Positions 50,639 through 59,065 of a stretch of DNA of 64,000 nucleotides are shown one piece after another; positions within the stretch are counted from its first letter, which is position 1; each line of letters starts with the position of its first letter. Source of the stretch: Arthrobacter globiformis NBRC 12137 (GTDB lineage Bacteria > Actinomycetota > Actinomycetes > Actinomycetales > Micrococcaceae); contig NZ_BAEG01000069.1 in NCBI RefSeq assembly GCF_000238915.1, positions 23,515 to 87,514 on the forward strand, read 5' to 3'. The notes beneath the pieces were generated by a model that saw only the letters and a list, made by a program, of their open reading frames with translations, made no database searches and had not been told where the DNA came from. The translations under genes and the position numbers were made by a program.

Positions 50639-51813
50639 AGCGTGATCTTCTTTCCGTCGTTCAGGGCTGATTCGGTGACCGCGGCGAGCAGTTCCATGTT
50701 GCGGACCCCTTCGTCGAAGGTGGCGCAGCGCGGCAGGGATTCCGCTTCGCTGAGGCCGGCGACCTCTTCGAGGAACGCGCGGGACTGGTAGGCGAAAGCG
50801 TCGTTCTGGCCGAAGCCGACCTCGGGGGCGTCCATGGCCAGGCCGCCGGCGATGTAGGGGTGGCCCGGGCCGAGGATGACCTGGCGGTAGCCGTTTTCGT
50901 GGCCGGAGCCGTCGTTGAGGAACAGTTGGATCTCCGCCGGGCGGCGCTGGTCGAATTTGGCCGAGCCGTTCTCGCAGAAGACCTCGAAGTTGAGGCTGTT
51001 CGCGTGCCCGGCGGCAACGCGGGACACCTCGAAGCTGCCCGAGCCGTTTTCGAACTCGGCGGAGAAGGCTGCGTAGTCGTCGTTCTCCACGGCCTCGAAG
51101 GTGTCGCTGACGGCGGCGTGGTCGTGCCCCATGACGGCGCCCAGCGGCAGGGGCCGCTTGTCAATGGCCGTGCTGAGGCGGCCGCCGCTGATGGATTTGA
51201 TGTCGCCGCAGAGGAATTCGGAGACATAGGCCAGGTGGCTTCCGACGTCGGCCAGCGCACCTGAGCCGGGGCCGCCCTTGTAGCGCCAGCTCATGGGGGC
51301 CTCCGGGCTGAAGCCGTAGTCAGTCCAGTAGCGGCCGCTGAAGTGCAGCACCTTGCCCAGCGTTCCGTTCCGGATGAGGTCGCGGATGTAGGCGATGCCC
51401 GGGGTGCGGCGGAAGGTGAACCCGATGCGGGCGATCGAGGAACCGTTGCGGGCTGCGTCGGCCATGGCCCGCGCGTCTTCCAGGGTGTCGCTCAGCGGCT
51501 TCTCGCACAGCACGTGCTTGCCGGCGGCGAGGAGGCCCTCCACCACTTCCCGGTGGAGTGAGTTGGCGATGACAACACTGACGACGTCGATGTCATCGGC
51601 TTCAGCGATGGCCTGCCAAGAGGTGTCGTTGCGCTCGTAACCGAAGCGGCGGGCGGCGAGGGAGCCGAACTCCGGGTTCACATCTCCGATGGAGACCAGC
51701 CGGATGGGTGGCAGGACGGGGTTGTAGAGGGCGGACGCGGTGCGGAAGGCGGCAGCGTGAGCCTTGCCGGCCATGCCCGCCCCGATGACGGCTACGCCGA
51801 GATCTTTGGGCAT
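50635..51813 (-). CDS. Gfo/Idh/MocA-family sugar dehydrogenase
   Basis: 392 residues. Rossmann start GVAVIGAGMAGKAHAAAFR and the family block HVLCEKPLSDTLEDARAM with the conserved EKP. The C-terminal sheet domain (about 130-380) includes WRYKGGPGSGALADVGSHL. It oxidises a sugar or polyol with NAD(P)+. First gene of an operon with the isomerase, under a LacI operator and divergent from the LacI gene. Confidence 0.9.
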   Translation of the reverse strand: MPKDLGVAVIGAGMAGKAHAAAFRTASALYNPVLPPIRLVSIGDVNPEFGSLAARRFGYERNDTSWQAIAEADDIDVVSVVIANSLHREVVEGLLAAGKHVLCEKPLSDTLEDARAMADAARNGSSIARIGFTFRRTPGIAYIRDLIRNGTLGKVLHFSGRYWTDYGFSPEAPMSWRYKGGPGSGALADVGSHLAYVSEFLCGDIKSISGGRLSTAIDKRPLPLGAVMGHDHAAVSDTFEAVENDDYAAFSAEFENGSGSFEVSRVAAGHANSLNFEVFCENGSAKFDQRRPAEIQLFLNDGSGHENGYRQVILGPGHPYIAGGLAMDAPEVGFGQNDAFAYQSRAFLEEVAGLSEAESLPRCATFDEGVRNMELLAAVTESALNDGKKITL

Positions 51814-51872
51814 TGGTTTTCTCCTTTGAAACGGGCTTTGCGGGACTCAGCCGCTGTGACGTGTGACGCAAA

Positions 51873-51918
51873 TGGAGCGCTCCATAAACACGATAGGGCT
51901 GTGACTTTGTCCTGTCAA
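51873..51918 (-). promoter_or_regulatory. Promoter plus LacI operator of the dehydrogenase/isomerase operon
   Basis: On the minus strand: TTGACA (51918-51913), 17-bp spacer, TATCGT (51895-51890), then ATGGAGCGCTCCAT (51885-51872), a perfect 14-bp palindrome. The -35 box plus the next seven bases (TTGACAGGACAAA) and the operator are identical to those at 44391-44438. The site also lies just before the LacI gene, allowing autoregulation. Confidence 0.82.
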
Positions 51919-51936
51919 TATCCCAATGGTCCACCG

Positions 51937-52959
51937 ATGGGTGACAATTGCAGAGTGACCCAGGAGACCGGCAAGCGCCCCAACATTTACGACGTTGCCT
52001 CCGCGGCCGGGGTATCGAAATCCCTGGTCTCGTTGGTCCTGCGCGGTGCGCCCGGCGTGTCAGCTGCGCGACGCGCCGCCGTCGAGGAAGCCATCGTACG
52101 GCTGAACTACCGCCCCAGCCGGGCGGCGGCGACCCTTGCCGGAAACCGGTCCCGGACCATCGGCGTCGTACTGGATGACTACCGGAACCTCTGGTTCGTC
52201 GGCCTGCTGGGCGGGCTGCACGATGAACTCGCCCCTCTCGGCTTCCGGGTTGCCGTCGCCGACCCGTCCTTCAATGCCCACCTGGACCGGACGCCGGTGG
52301 ACGGCCTCATGTCTTTGCGGGTGGACGGCATTGTGATCGCCACTGAGCCCACGGAGGAGATGTTCGCCGCAGTTGACGTTCCCGCGGTGGTGGCGGGTAA
52401 CCGTGACCTCGTTGTCCCGGGGGCGGACATTGTGGCCAATGATGACGAGGCGGGCGGCCGCCTGGCCACCGAGCACCTGATTGGCCTGGGGCACAGGGAG
52501 ATCGGGCATGTGACCGGCGGGGGCGGCGCCGCCCGTCTTCGGGCGCAGGGGTTCGAGGCCGCGATGCGCGAACACGGGCTTTCTCCGGACGTCGCGCAGG
52601 GCCACGGCCTGACGATGGAGCCGGACGGCTACGCGGGCGCCCTGAAGCTGCTGGACCGCAACCCGGCGCTTACCGCGATTTTTGCCGCCAATGACGTGAT
52701 GGCGATGGGGGTGGCCGCGGCGGCGCGGGACCGGGGGCGGCGGGTTCCGGAGGATCTGTCCCTGATCGGCTACGACAATTCACCGCTCGCCTCGGCGAAC
52801 CTGCTGCGCCTGACCACCATCGACGGCCGCAACGGCGAGGTGGGTGCAGGAGCTGCAAAGGCCCTGCTGGAGCGCATGAAGGAACCGGACCTGCCCGTCC
52901 AGACGAAGCTCGTGGACCCGGAGCTGGTGGTCCGGGGCTCGACGGCGCCCCCTGCCTGA
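51937..52959 (+). CDS. LacI-family repressor of the split sugar regulon
   Basis: 340 residues from ATG 51937; GTG 51955 is equally possible and neither has a clear ribosome site, so the mRNA may be nearly leaderless. HTH: NIYDVASAAGVSKSLVSLVLRG. Full two-lobe sensor: VDGIVIATEP, HLIGLGHREIGHVTG, FAANDVMAMGVAAAARDRG and SLIGYDNSPLA. It diverges from the dehydrogenase operon across one TGGAGCGCTCCA operator, and a second copy lies before the sugar-binding protein gene. Confidence 0.88.
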   Translation: MGDNCRVTQETGKRPNIYDVASAAGVSKSLVSLVLRGAPGVSAARRAAVEEAIVRLNYRPSRAAATLAGNRSRTIGVVLDDYRNLWFVGLLGGLHDELAPLGFRVAVADPSFNAHLDRTPVDGLMSLRVDGIVIATEPTEEMFAAVDVPAVVAGNRDLVVPGADIVANDDEAGGRLATEHLIGLGHREIGHVTGGGGAARLRAQGFEAAMREHGLSPDVAQGHGLTMEPDGYAGALKLLDRNPALTAIFAANDVMAMGVAAAARDRGRRVPEDLSLIGYDNSPLASANLLRLTTIDGRNGEVGAGAAKALLERMKEPDLPVQTKLVDPELVVRGSTAPPA

Positions 52960-52994
52960 AATGCCCAGGCGAGGGACCGCCGTCGTTCGTGTGG

Positions 52995-53306
52995 TTAGAG
53001 CGCGCCCTGCGCGCTGGTGCCCGCCGGGATGGCGGCCAGCCGGGTAACCTCCACCGGTTCCGCCAGGAGCCCCTCGAGCGAGGCGTTCAGGCGCTTGACG
53101 GCGTCGCCGGCACCGTGGGCATCGAGGAGTTCGGCGTTTTCCCACTTTTCGATCATGACGACCTGGCCGTTCGGGGCTTCGTGGATGGCGTACAGAATGC
53201 AGCCCGGCTCCTCGTGCACCTCCGCGATGGCGGGGGAGAGCGCGGAGACGACGTCATCGAAGGCACCTTCCTTGGGCGTGAACACGGCGGTGACAACTAC
53301 GGTCAT
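52995..53306 (-). CDS. Antibiotic biosynthesis monooxygenase (ABM) domain protein
   Basis: 103 residues, a ferredoxin-like ABM fold: VVVTAVFTPKEGAFDDVVSA, EPGCILYAIHEAP and VMIEKWENAELLDAH. Small dimeric proteins of this family are quinol monooxygenases or sugar mutarotase-like helpers. AAGGA precedes ATG 53306. It follows the LacI gene by 15 bases and is probably cotranscribed with it. Confidence 0.85.
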   Translation of the reverse strand: MTVVVTAVFTPKEGAFDDVVSALSPAIAEVHEEPGCILYAIHEAPNGQVVMIEKWENAELLDAHGAGDAVKRLNASLEGLLAEPVEVTRLAAIPAGTSAQGAL

Positions 53307-53321
53307 GGGTTTTCCTTTTCC

Positions 53322-54371
53322 TTATCTGGTTGCGGACTTGCTGGTGGCGGAGCGGGCAGGGGCCGCGCAGCTGCTACGCGGCACGAAGTCGGCCTTGACC
53401 TCGATGGTCCTGGCGCCCGCAGGGAGCCGGCCCTGCATCCGTCCGAGGACGAGCTCGAGGGAATGCACGGCCAGCATGCCGATCGGCTGCCGGATCACGC
53501 TGAGCGGCGGACTGGTCAGTTCCGTCCATGGATTGTCGTCAAAGACGATCACCGAGAGGTCGTCGGGGATCCGGACGCCCATCTGGACGAGGCGCCGGAC
53601 TGAGCTTTGCACCTGCGCGGTGTTGGCGACGATCAGTCCCGTGGGGGGCTCCGGGAGTGCCAGAAGCGATCCGACGGCGTCGCCCCCGCCGTCTCCGCGG
53701 AACGGAACGTCCCGGACCAGTATGGGATCGATGTCTATTGAAGCGCTTTCGAGGGCGGCCCGGTAGCCGCCGATCCGCGAACGCCCGGTGGAAGTGCTGG
53801 CGGGTCCGGTGACCAGGCCGATCCGCTCGTGGCCGAGCGCGATGAGGTGGTCGGTAGCGCGCCGGGCCGAATCGGAGTTTTCGATGCTGACGACATCGAC
53901 GTCGCCAAGCTCCGCAATGGCGCGGTCAACAAAAACCACGTTGACTCCGAGGTCCCGCAGGCGGTCCCATTTCTCGATGTTTCCGCCTGTTGGTGTGGCA
54001 ATGACGCCGCCCACAGAACGGTCCAGGAGCGTATCGAGGGATTCCGCCTCAAGGTGCGGGTCCTCCTGGGTGGTCATGACGACCACCTGCACGCCGTGGC
54101 TGCGGGCCTCCCAGACCACGCGGTCCGCCAGCTGGGCGAAGAACGGGTTGGCAAGGTCTGTGACCACAAGGCCGACGGTAAGTGCGTGGCCGGCACTGAG
54201 TTCGCGAGCCGCAGCGCGGGGACGGTATCCGAGGTCGCTGATGACGCTGAGCACCTGTTCGCGCTTGGCCGGCGCCACGGGGCCGGAGTCCGGATTCAGT
54301 ACCCGCGACACCACGGACACCGAGACCCCCGCCGCTGCCGCCACATCGCGGATAGTGGGCGCCTTCTTCAA
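53322..54371 (-). CDS. LacI-family regulator of the TRAP/dehydrogenase operon
   Basis: 349 residues from TTG 54371, which directly follows AAGGAGG; GTG 54416 would add 15 residues but lacks a ribosome site. HTH: TIRDVAAAAGVSVSVVSRVL. The full sensor domain includes HLIALGHERIGLVTGPAS and VIVFDDNPWTELTSPPLSVI. It diverges from the SAF-dehydrogenase/TRAP operon, and a perfect GTGGAACCGGTTCCAC operator lies between them. Confidence 0.9.
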   Translation of the reverse strand: MKKAPTIRDVAAAAGVSVSVVSRVLNPDSGPVAPAKREQVLSVISDLGYRPRAAARELSAGHALTVGLVVTDLANPFFAQLADRVVWEARSHGVQVVVMTTQEDPHLEAESLDTLLDRSVGGVIATPTGGNIEKWDRLRDLGVNVVFVDRAIAELGDVDVVSIENSDSARRATDHLIALGHERIGLVTGPASTSTGRSRIGGYRAALESASIDIDPILVRDVPFRGDGGGDAVGSLLALPEPPTGLIVANTAQVQSSVRRLVQMGVRIPDDLSVIVFDDNPWTELTSPPLSVIRQPIGMLAVHSLELVLGRMQGRLPAGARTIEVKADFVPRSSCAAPARSATSKSATR

Positions 54372-54409
54372 TGCTCCTCCTTGCGGCCGGTGGGGTTCAC
54401 CGACATCTG

Positions 54410-54456
54410 TTGACACAGCTTAACACTGACTGGTACAAAAGTGGAACCGGTTCCAC
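54410..54456 (+). promoter_or_regulatory. Promoter and LacI operator of the TRAP operon
   Basis: TTGACA (54410-54415), an 18-bp spacer and TACAAA (54434-54439) are followed at once by GTGGAACCGGTTCCAC (54441-54456), a perfect 16-bp palindrome with the central CG of LacI-type sites. Confidence 0.8.
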
Positions 54457-54461
54457 TCCGG

Positions 54462-54498
54462 TAACCCAGATCACAACATCTGCTAACCCAGATCACAA
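54462..54498 (+). repeat. Two 15-bp direct repeats in the TRAP operon leader
   Basis: TAACCCAGATCACAA occurs at 54462-54476 and 54484-54498, a 22-bp period (about two helical turns), between the operator and the first gene. The TCACA end resembles a CRP/GlxR half-site. Confidence 0.65.
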
Positions 54499-54578
54499 AC
54501 AATGCGACGAAGAGGTTGCTCCACCACCAAGGTGGACGGCCATCTCTCTTCGGTCAGACATCAAACAGAGAGATCCCC

Positions 54579-55931
54579 ATGAACCTTCACAAGCTTCTTA
54601 GCGACCGCGAGAACCAGGGCCGCCCGATCCGCGTCGGTCTCATCGGCGCCGGCCGCTACGGCACCATGTACCTCGCCCAGGCAAACAACATCCCGGGCAT
54701 CCATGTTGTAGCCATCGCTGACATCAATGTGAAGCGGGCGGAAGGCGCGTTCGAACTGGTCGGCTGGCCCCAGCACCAGATCGCCCCGGACATCGCCACC
54801 GCGCTGGAGAACCGCTCCACCACCATCGTGGCAAACGCTGACGAGCTGTTCGATGTCGACATCGACGTCATCGTTGAGGCCACCGGCAATCCGATCGTCG
54901 GTGTGAAGCACGCGCTGCGGGCGATCGAAACCAAGAAGCACATCATCATGGTCACGGTCGAGGCGGACGCACTGGCCGGGCCGGCGCTGGCCAAGCGCGC
55001 GGAGGAGGCCGGCGTCGTCTATTCCATGGCGTACGGTGACCAGCCCGCCCTCATTATGGAACTGGTGGATTGGGCCCGGACCAGCGGCTTCGACGTGGTC
55101 TGCGCGGGCAAGGGCGCCAAGTACCTTGAGCACTACCACGAGATGAACCCGGACAACGTGTGGGAAAACTGGGAGTTCTCCAAGGAGCTCACCGACTCCG
55201 GCCAGTTGAACCCCTACATGCACACCTCCTTCCGGGACGGCACCAAGGCATCCATCGAGATGGCCGCCGTCGCCAACGGCGCAGGCCTCACGCCGTCGGA
55301 CTCCGGACTGACGTTCACCCCGGGTGACGTGGAAGAGATCGCCACCATCTGCCGCCCGGCCGACGTCGGGGGTGCCCTGGCGCACGAGGGAAGTGTGGAC
55401 GTCATGTCCAGCGTCAACCGTGACGGCAGCTGGATCAGCCACAACACCCAGGAGGGCGTCTTCGTTGTGGTCAAGGCAACGAACGGCTACGTGTCCGGCT
55501 GCTTCAACGAATACCCCTGGCACCCGGACCCCACCGGCCAGTACGCGGCCCTGTACCGCCCGTACCACTACGTGGGCCTCGAACTGAACATGTCCATCGC
55601 CAACGCAGCCCTCCGCGGCATCGCCACCGGCTCGCCCGTCGGCTTCTTCGGCGACGTCGTTGCCACCGCCAAGAAGGACCTGAAGGCCGGCGAATTCCTC
55701 GACGGCGAGGGCGGCTTCACCGTCTGGGGCAAGCTCGTCTCGGCCAAGCACTCCGTGGAAATCGGCGCCCTGCCGGTAGCCCTGGCGCACCACGTCGAGC
55801 TGCGCACCGACATCGCCAAGGGTGCCACCGTCCGCTGGGAAGACGTCATCATGGACGAGTCGCTGTCCCAGGCCCTCGAGCTGCGCCGCGAAACCGAGGC
55901 GCTCGTCACCGAAGCCGCGCTGACCTCTTAA
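54579..55931 (+). CDS. NAD(P)-dependent dehydrogenase with C-terminal SAF-like domain
   Basis: 450 residues from ATG 54579. Rossmann start IRVGLIGAGRYGTMYLAQ, then a homoserine-dehydrogenase-like core (VDIDVIVEATGNPIVGVKHA; VTVEADALAGPALAKRAEEA). The C-terminus (about 395-440) is SAF-like: LRTDIAKGATVRWEDVIM. Proteins of this layout are found in sugar-acid and polyol catabolic clusters, but I cannot assign a substrate. It heads the operon with TRAP transporter genes. Confidence 0.82.
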   Translation: MNLHKLLSDRENQGRPIRVGLIGAGRYGTMYLAQANNIPGIHVVAIADINVKRAEGAFELVGWPQHQIAPDIATALENRSTTIVANADELFDVDIDVIVEATGNPIVGVKHALRAIETKKHIIMVTVEADALAGPALAKRAEEAGVVYSMAYGDQPALIMELVDWARTSGFDVVCAGKGAKYLEHYHEMNPDNVWENWEFSKELTDSGQLNPYMHTSFRDGTKASIEMAAVANGAGLTPSDSGLTFTPGDVEEIATICRPADVGGALAHEGSVDVMSSVNRDGSWISHNTQEGVFVVVKATNGYVSGCFNEYPWHPDPTGQYAALYRPYHYVGLELNMSIANAALRGIATGSPVGFFGDVVATAKKDLKAGEFLDGEGGFTVWGKLVSAKHSVEIGALPVALAHHVELRTDIAKGATVRWEDVIMDESLSQALELRRETEALVTEAALTS

Positions 55932-56021
55932 TTCACACGAATCCCGTTTCCCGGGCGCGCTGCGAACCCCAAGCTTCCCGTGCCCGGGAACAAGACTCCT
56001 TCCAATGAAGAAAGGCATCAC

Positions 56022-57044
56022 ATGAAATCGAAGACCCGCGCCCTCACCGGAGTGCTGGCATGCACCGTCGCCGCCTCCGTCCTCGCCGGCTGCGCACCAG
56101 GGGCGCCCGGCGGCGGCTCGCCCGTTGCCAAGATCCAGCTGTCCATCCCGGACCCGCTGACCTCCTCGGTGGGCGTCTCCGCCCAGCACTTCGCCGACCA
56201 GGTGAAGAAGACGTCCAACGGGTCCGTGGTTGTCACGGTGGTACCGAACGGAACGAGCTTCAGCGGGGACCAGAACGCCGCTGTCACGAGGCTGCAGGGC
56301 GGCTCGCTGGACGCACTGATCCTGTCGACGTCGGTATATGCGTCTGTGGTGCCCGAAATGAACGCCATCAGCATCCCCTACCTCTTCGACGACACCAAGG
56401 AAGAGGCCGCGTTCCTGGCCGGCAAACCCGGGGACGTCCTGAAGGAAAAGCTCAAGGAGAAGAACACCGTCGCGCTGTCCTTCCTCACCCGGACCGGACG
56501 CCAGATTACCAACTCCGAACGTCCCATCGAGCAGCCGTCGGACCTGAAGGGCCTGAAGATCCGGGTCCCCGGCAACCCGCTGTGGACGGACTTCTTCGGC
56601 AAGCTGGGCGCGAGCCCCACCACCATGGCCTTCTCCGAGGTCTTCACCGGCCTGCAGACCGGAACGATTGACGGCCAGGAAAACCCGATTGAGGTGCCGT
56701 GGACCAACAAGTTCTCGGAAGTCCAGAAGTACGTCTCACTGACGCACCACATCAACGATGCCTGGGTCCTGGCCCTGTCCTCCAAGAAGTGGGACTCGCT
56801 GAACGAGGACCAGAAGAAGATCCTGACGGATGCCTCGGCTGAGACCGCCACGTTCAAGACCGAATACGACGCCGAGCAGTCGGAGAAGCAGCTGGCCGAA
56901 CTCACCGCCAAGGGCATGAAGGCCAACGAGCCCACCGCCGCCGGACTCGAACAGTTCAAAGCCGTCTCCAAGAGCCTGTACCCGGACTTCTCGAAGCTGA
57001 TCGGCAAGGAATTCTTCGACCAGGCGATCGCCGCAGCCCAGTAA
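56022..57044 (+). CDS. dctP: TRAP transporter substrate-binding lipoprotein (DctP family)
   Basis: 340 residues from ATG 56022 (AAAGG upstream). Lipobox VLAGCAPG (Cys about 23). DctP fold blocks: ADQVKKTSNGSVVVTVVPNG, LKGLKIRVPGNPLWTDFF, GASPTTMAFSEVFTGLQTGT and DGQENPIEV; the conserved arginine that binds a carboxylate is in KIRVPG. It captures an organic acid outside the cell for the fused QM permease encoded next. Confidence 0.92.
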   Translation: MKSKTRALTGVLACTVAASVLAGCAPGAPGGGSPVAKIQLSIPDPLTSSVGVSAQHFADQVKKTSNGSVVVTVVPNGTSFSGDQNAAVTRLQGGSLDALILSTSVYASVVPEMNAISIPYLFDDTKEEAAFLAGKPGDVLKEKLKEKNTVALSFLTRTGRQITNSERPIEQPSDLKGLKIRVPGNPLWTDFFGKLGASPTTMAFSEVFTGLQTGTIDGQENPIEVPWTNKFSEVQKYVSLTHHINDAWVLALSSKKWDSLNEDQKKILTDASAETATFKTEYDAEQSEKQLAELTAKGMKANEPTAAGLEQFKAVSKSLYPDFSKLIGKEFFDQAIAAAQ

Positions 57045-57123
57045 TCCCCTTTCGAGGGCCGGAGCGCAGTCCGTCGCCCCGGCCCTCGGCCCACATCCCG
57101 AACTCACCATCCCGCTCTCAACG

Positions 57124-59061
57124 ATGACAGTCTGGAAAAACATGGAACATACACTCGCCCCGAAGGAACTCGAAGAGGTCCTTCCGTCCGATGCGGAAGA
57201 GATCCTCCACCACGGGCACGTCGCACCGCGCTGGAGCGGAGCCGTCTGGCTGGACAAGGCCCTGGAATGGACCGTCGGCGCGGCCATCCTTGCCGAGCTC
57301 GTGGTTATCCTGCTGAACATCATGGTCCGGGTTGTCACCGGGGATTCCGTGCTGTGGACGCAGGAAGTCTCCGAGATTGCACTGCTCACCATCGCCTTCA
57401 TCGGTGGTGCCATCGCCTACCCCAAGGGCGCCCACATGTCAGTGCAGGCACTGGTGATGCGCCTGCCGGTGAGCTGGAAGCCGTACCTGGCGGCCCTCGT
57501 GGACTGCCTTGTCTTCGTCATGAGCGCCGGCTCGCTCGCGCTGTTCATTCCCACCCTGGTCCAGCAGCTTGAGGAAAAGACGCCGATCCTCCAGCTGCCG
57601 GTTTTCTGGGTCTCGCTGCCGTTCGCGCTGGGCATGGTGCTCATCGCCTGGTTCGCGGTCCTGAAGCTTTGGCGGCAGCCGCGCCGCGCGGTCCTGGTGG
57701 CTACCGGCATCACGGCGGTTCTGGCCGCGGCCGTCCTCTTCGCCCAGCCGCTCTTCTACTACGCCTCGCCGAACGTCGTGCTCGGCGTGGTCCTCGTTGG
57801 CCTGTTCGCCCTGCTGTTCCTCGGCCTGCCCATCGCGTTCGTGCTCGCACTGGCCTCGGGCATCTACCTCTACCTGGGCGGCATCTCGGAGGTCAGCGCC
57901 ATCCCGATCGGCATGGCATCTGGTGCGAAGGGCTTCGTGCTGCTGGCCATCCCGTTCTTCATCCTCGCTGGAACCGTCATGAACTCCGCCGGCCTGACGC
58001 TGCCGCTCGCCAAGCTCGTGGACGCACTCATCGGGCACCTGCGGGGCGGCCTGCTCCAGGTGGTCGTTGTGACCATGTACATCTTCTCCGGCATCTCCGG
58101 CTCGAAGGTTGCGGACGTCGCGGCCGTGGGCACCACGATGCGCGGCATGCTCGAGGAACGCAAGTACCCGCGCGGCGAGGTGGTCGCGGTGCTGTCTGCC
58201 TCCGCCATCATGGGTGAAACCATCCCGCCGAGCATCGTCCTGCTCATCCTCGGCTCCATCACCACCATCTCCACCACCACGCTGTTCCTTGCTGGCTTCG
58301 TTCCCGCCGCGTTCCTGGCCCTCGTGGTCATGGGGCTCGTCTTCTTCCGAGCCCGCAAGCAGGGCGGCGTCTCCAGCCCGAAGGCCACCTGGCGCGCCCG
58401 CGGCTCCGCCACCTTCTTCGCCATCCCCACACTGCTGCTCCCGGTGGGCATGGTGGTGGGCATCCTGAGCGGCTTCGCCACTCCCACCGAGGTGTCCTCG
58501 GTCGCCGTCGCCTACGCCTTCGTGCTGGCCGCCGCCTACCGGCGCGGCAGCAGGCGGCTGCTGGGCGATACCCTGCGGGAAACAACCACGACAGCGGGCA
58601 TGGTCCTGTTCATCATCGCGGCAGCCTCACCGCTCGCCCAGACCCTCGCGCTCGCCGGTGTGTCCCAGCAGATCCACGACCTCATGTCGGGCCTGGGCGA
58701 CTCGCCCGTGCTCTTCATGCTCTTCACCATCGTGCTGCTGATCATCATGGGGCAGCTGCTGGAGGGCCTGCCGGCCGTGCTGATCTTCGCGCCCCTGCTC
58801 CTGCCGATCGCCACTGATTTCGGCGTCAACCCGGTGCAGTACGCCATGGTCCTGATCATCGCCATGGGCATCGGTTCGTTCGCGCCGCCGGCCGGCGTCG
58901 GCTTCTATGTGGCCTGTGCGACGGGACACGAAACCGTGGAAAAGAGCCTCAAGCATTTCTGGCCGTACCTCATCGCAGTGTTCATCGGGCTGCTGGTGCT
59001 TGCAGCCGTTCCATGGTTCAGCACCTTCCTGCCGGCCATGGCCGGCCTGATTCCCTTCTAG
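57124..59061 (+). CDS. dctQM: Fused TRAP transporter permease DctQ-DctM
   Basis: 645 residues. The small DctQ-like part covers about 1-200 (four helices; WTQEVSEIALLTIAFIGGAI). The large DctM-like part covers about 205-645 (FILAGTVMNSAGLTLPLAKL, SGSKVADVAAVGTTM, IMGETIPPSIVLLILG). Fusion of Q and M is known in the family. ATG 57142, after GGAAAAAC, is an alternative start. It imports the acid bound by DctP using an ion gradient. Confidence 0.92.
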   Translation: MTVWKNMEHTLAPKELEEVLPSDAEEILHHGHVAPRWSGAVWLDKALEWTVGAAILAELVVILLNIMVRVVTGDSVLWTQEVSEIALLTIAFIGGAIAYPKGAHMSVQALVMRLPVSWKPYLAALVDCLVFVMSAGSLALFIPTLVQQLEEKTPILQLPVFWVSLPFALGMVLIAWFAVLKLWRQPRRAVLVATGITAVLAAAVLFAQPLFYYASPNVVLGVVLVGLFALLFLGLPIAFVLALASGIYLYLGGISEVSAIPIGMASGAKGFVLLAIPFFILAGTVMNSAGLTLPLAKLVDALIGHLRGGLLQVVVVTMYIFSGISGSKVADVAAVGTTMRGMLEERKYPRGEVVAVLSASAIMGETIPPSIVLLILGSITTISTTTLFLAGFVPAAFLALVVMGLVFFRARKQGGVSSPKATWRARGSATFFAIPTLLLPVGMVVGILSGFATPTEVSSVAVAYAFVLAAAYRRGSRRLLGDTLRETTTTAGMVLFIIAAASPLAQTLALAGVSQQIHDLMSGLGDSPVLFMLFTIVLLIIMGQLLEGLPAVLIFAPLLLPIATDFGVNPVQYAMVLIIAMGIGSFAPPAGVGFYVACATGHETVEKSLKHFWPYLIAVFIGLLVLAAVPWFSTFLPAMAGLIPF

Positions 59062-59065
59062 CAGC

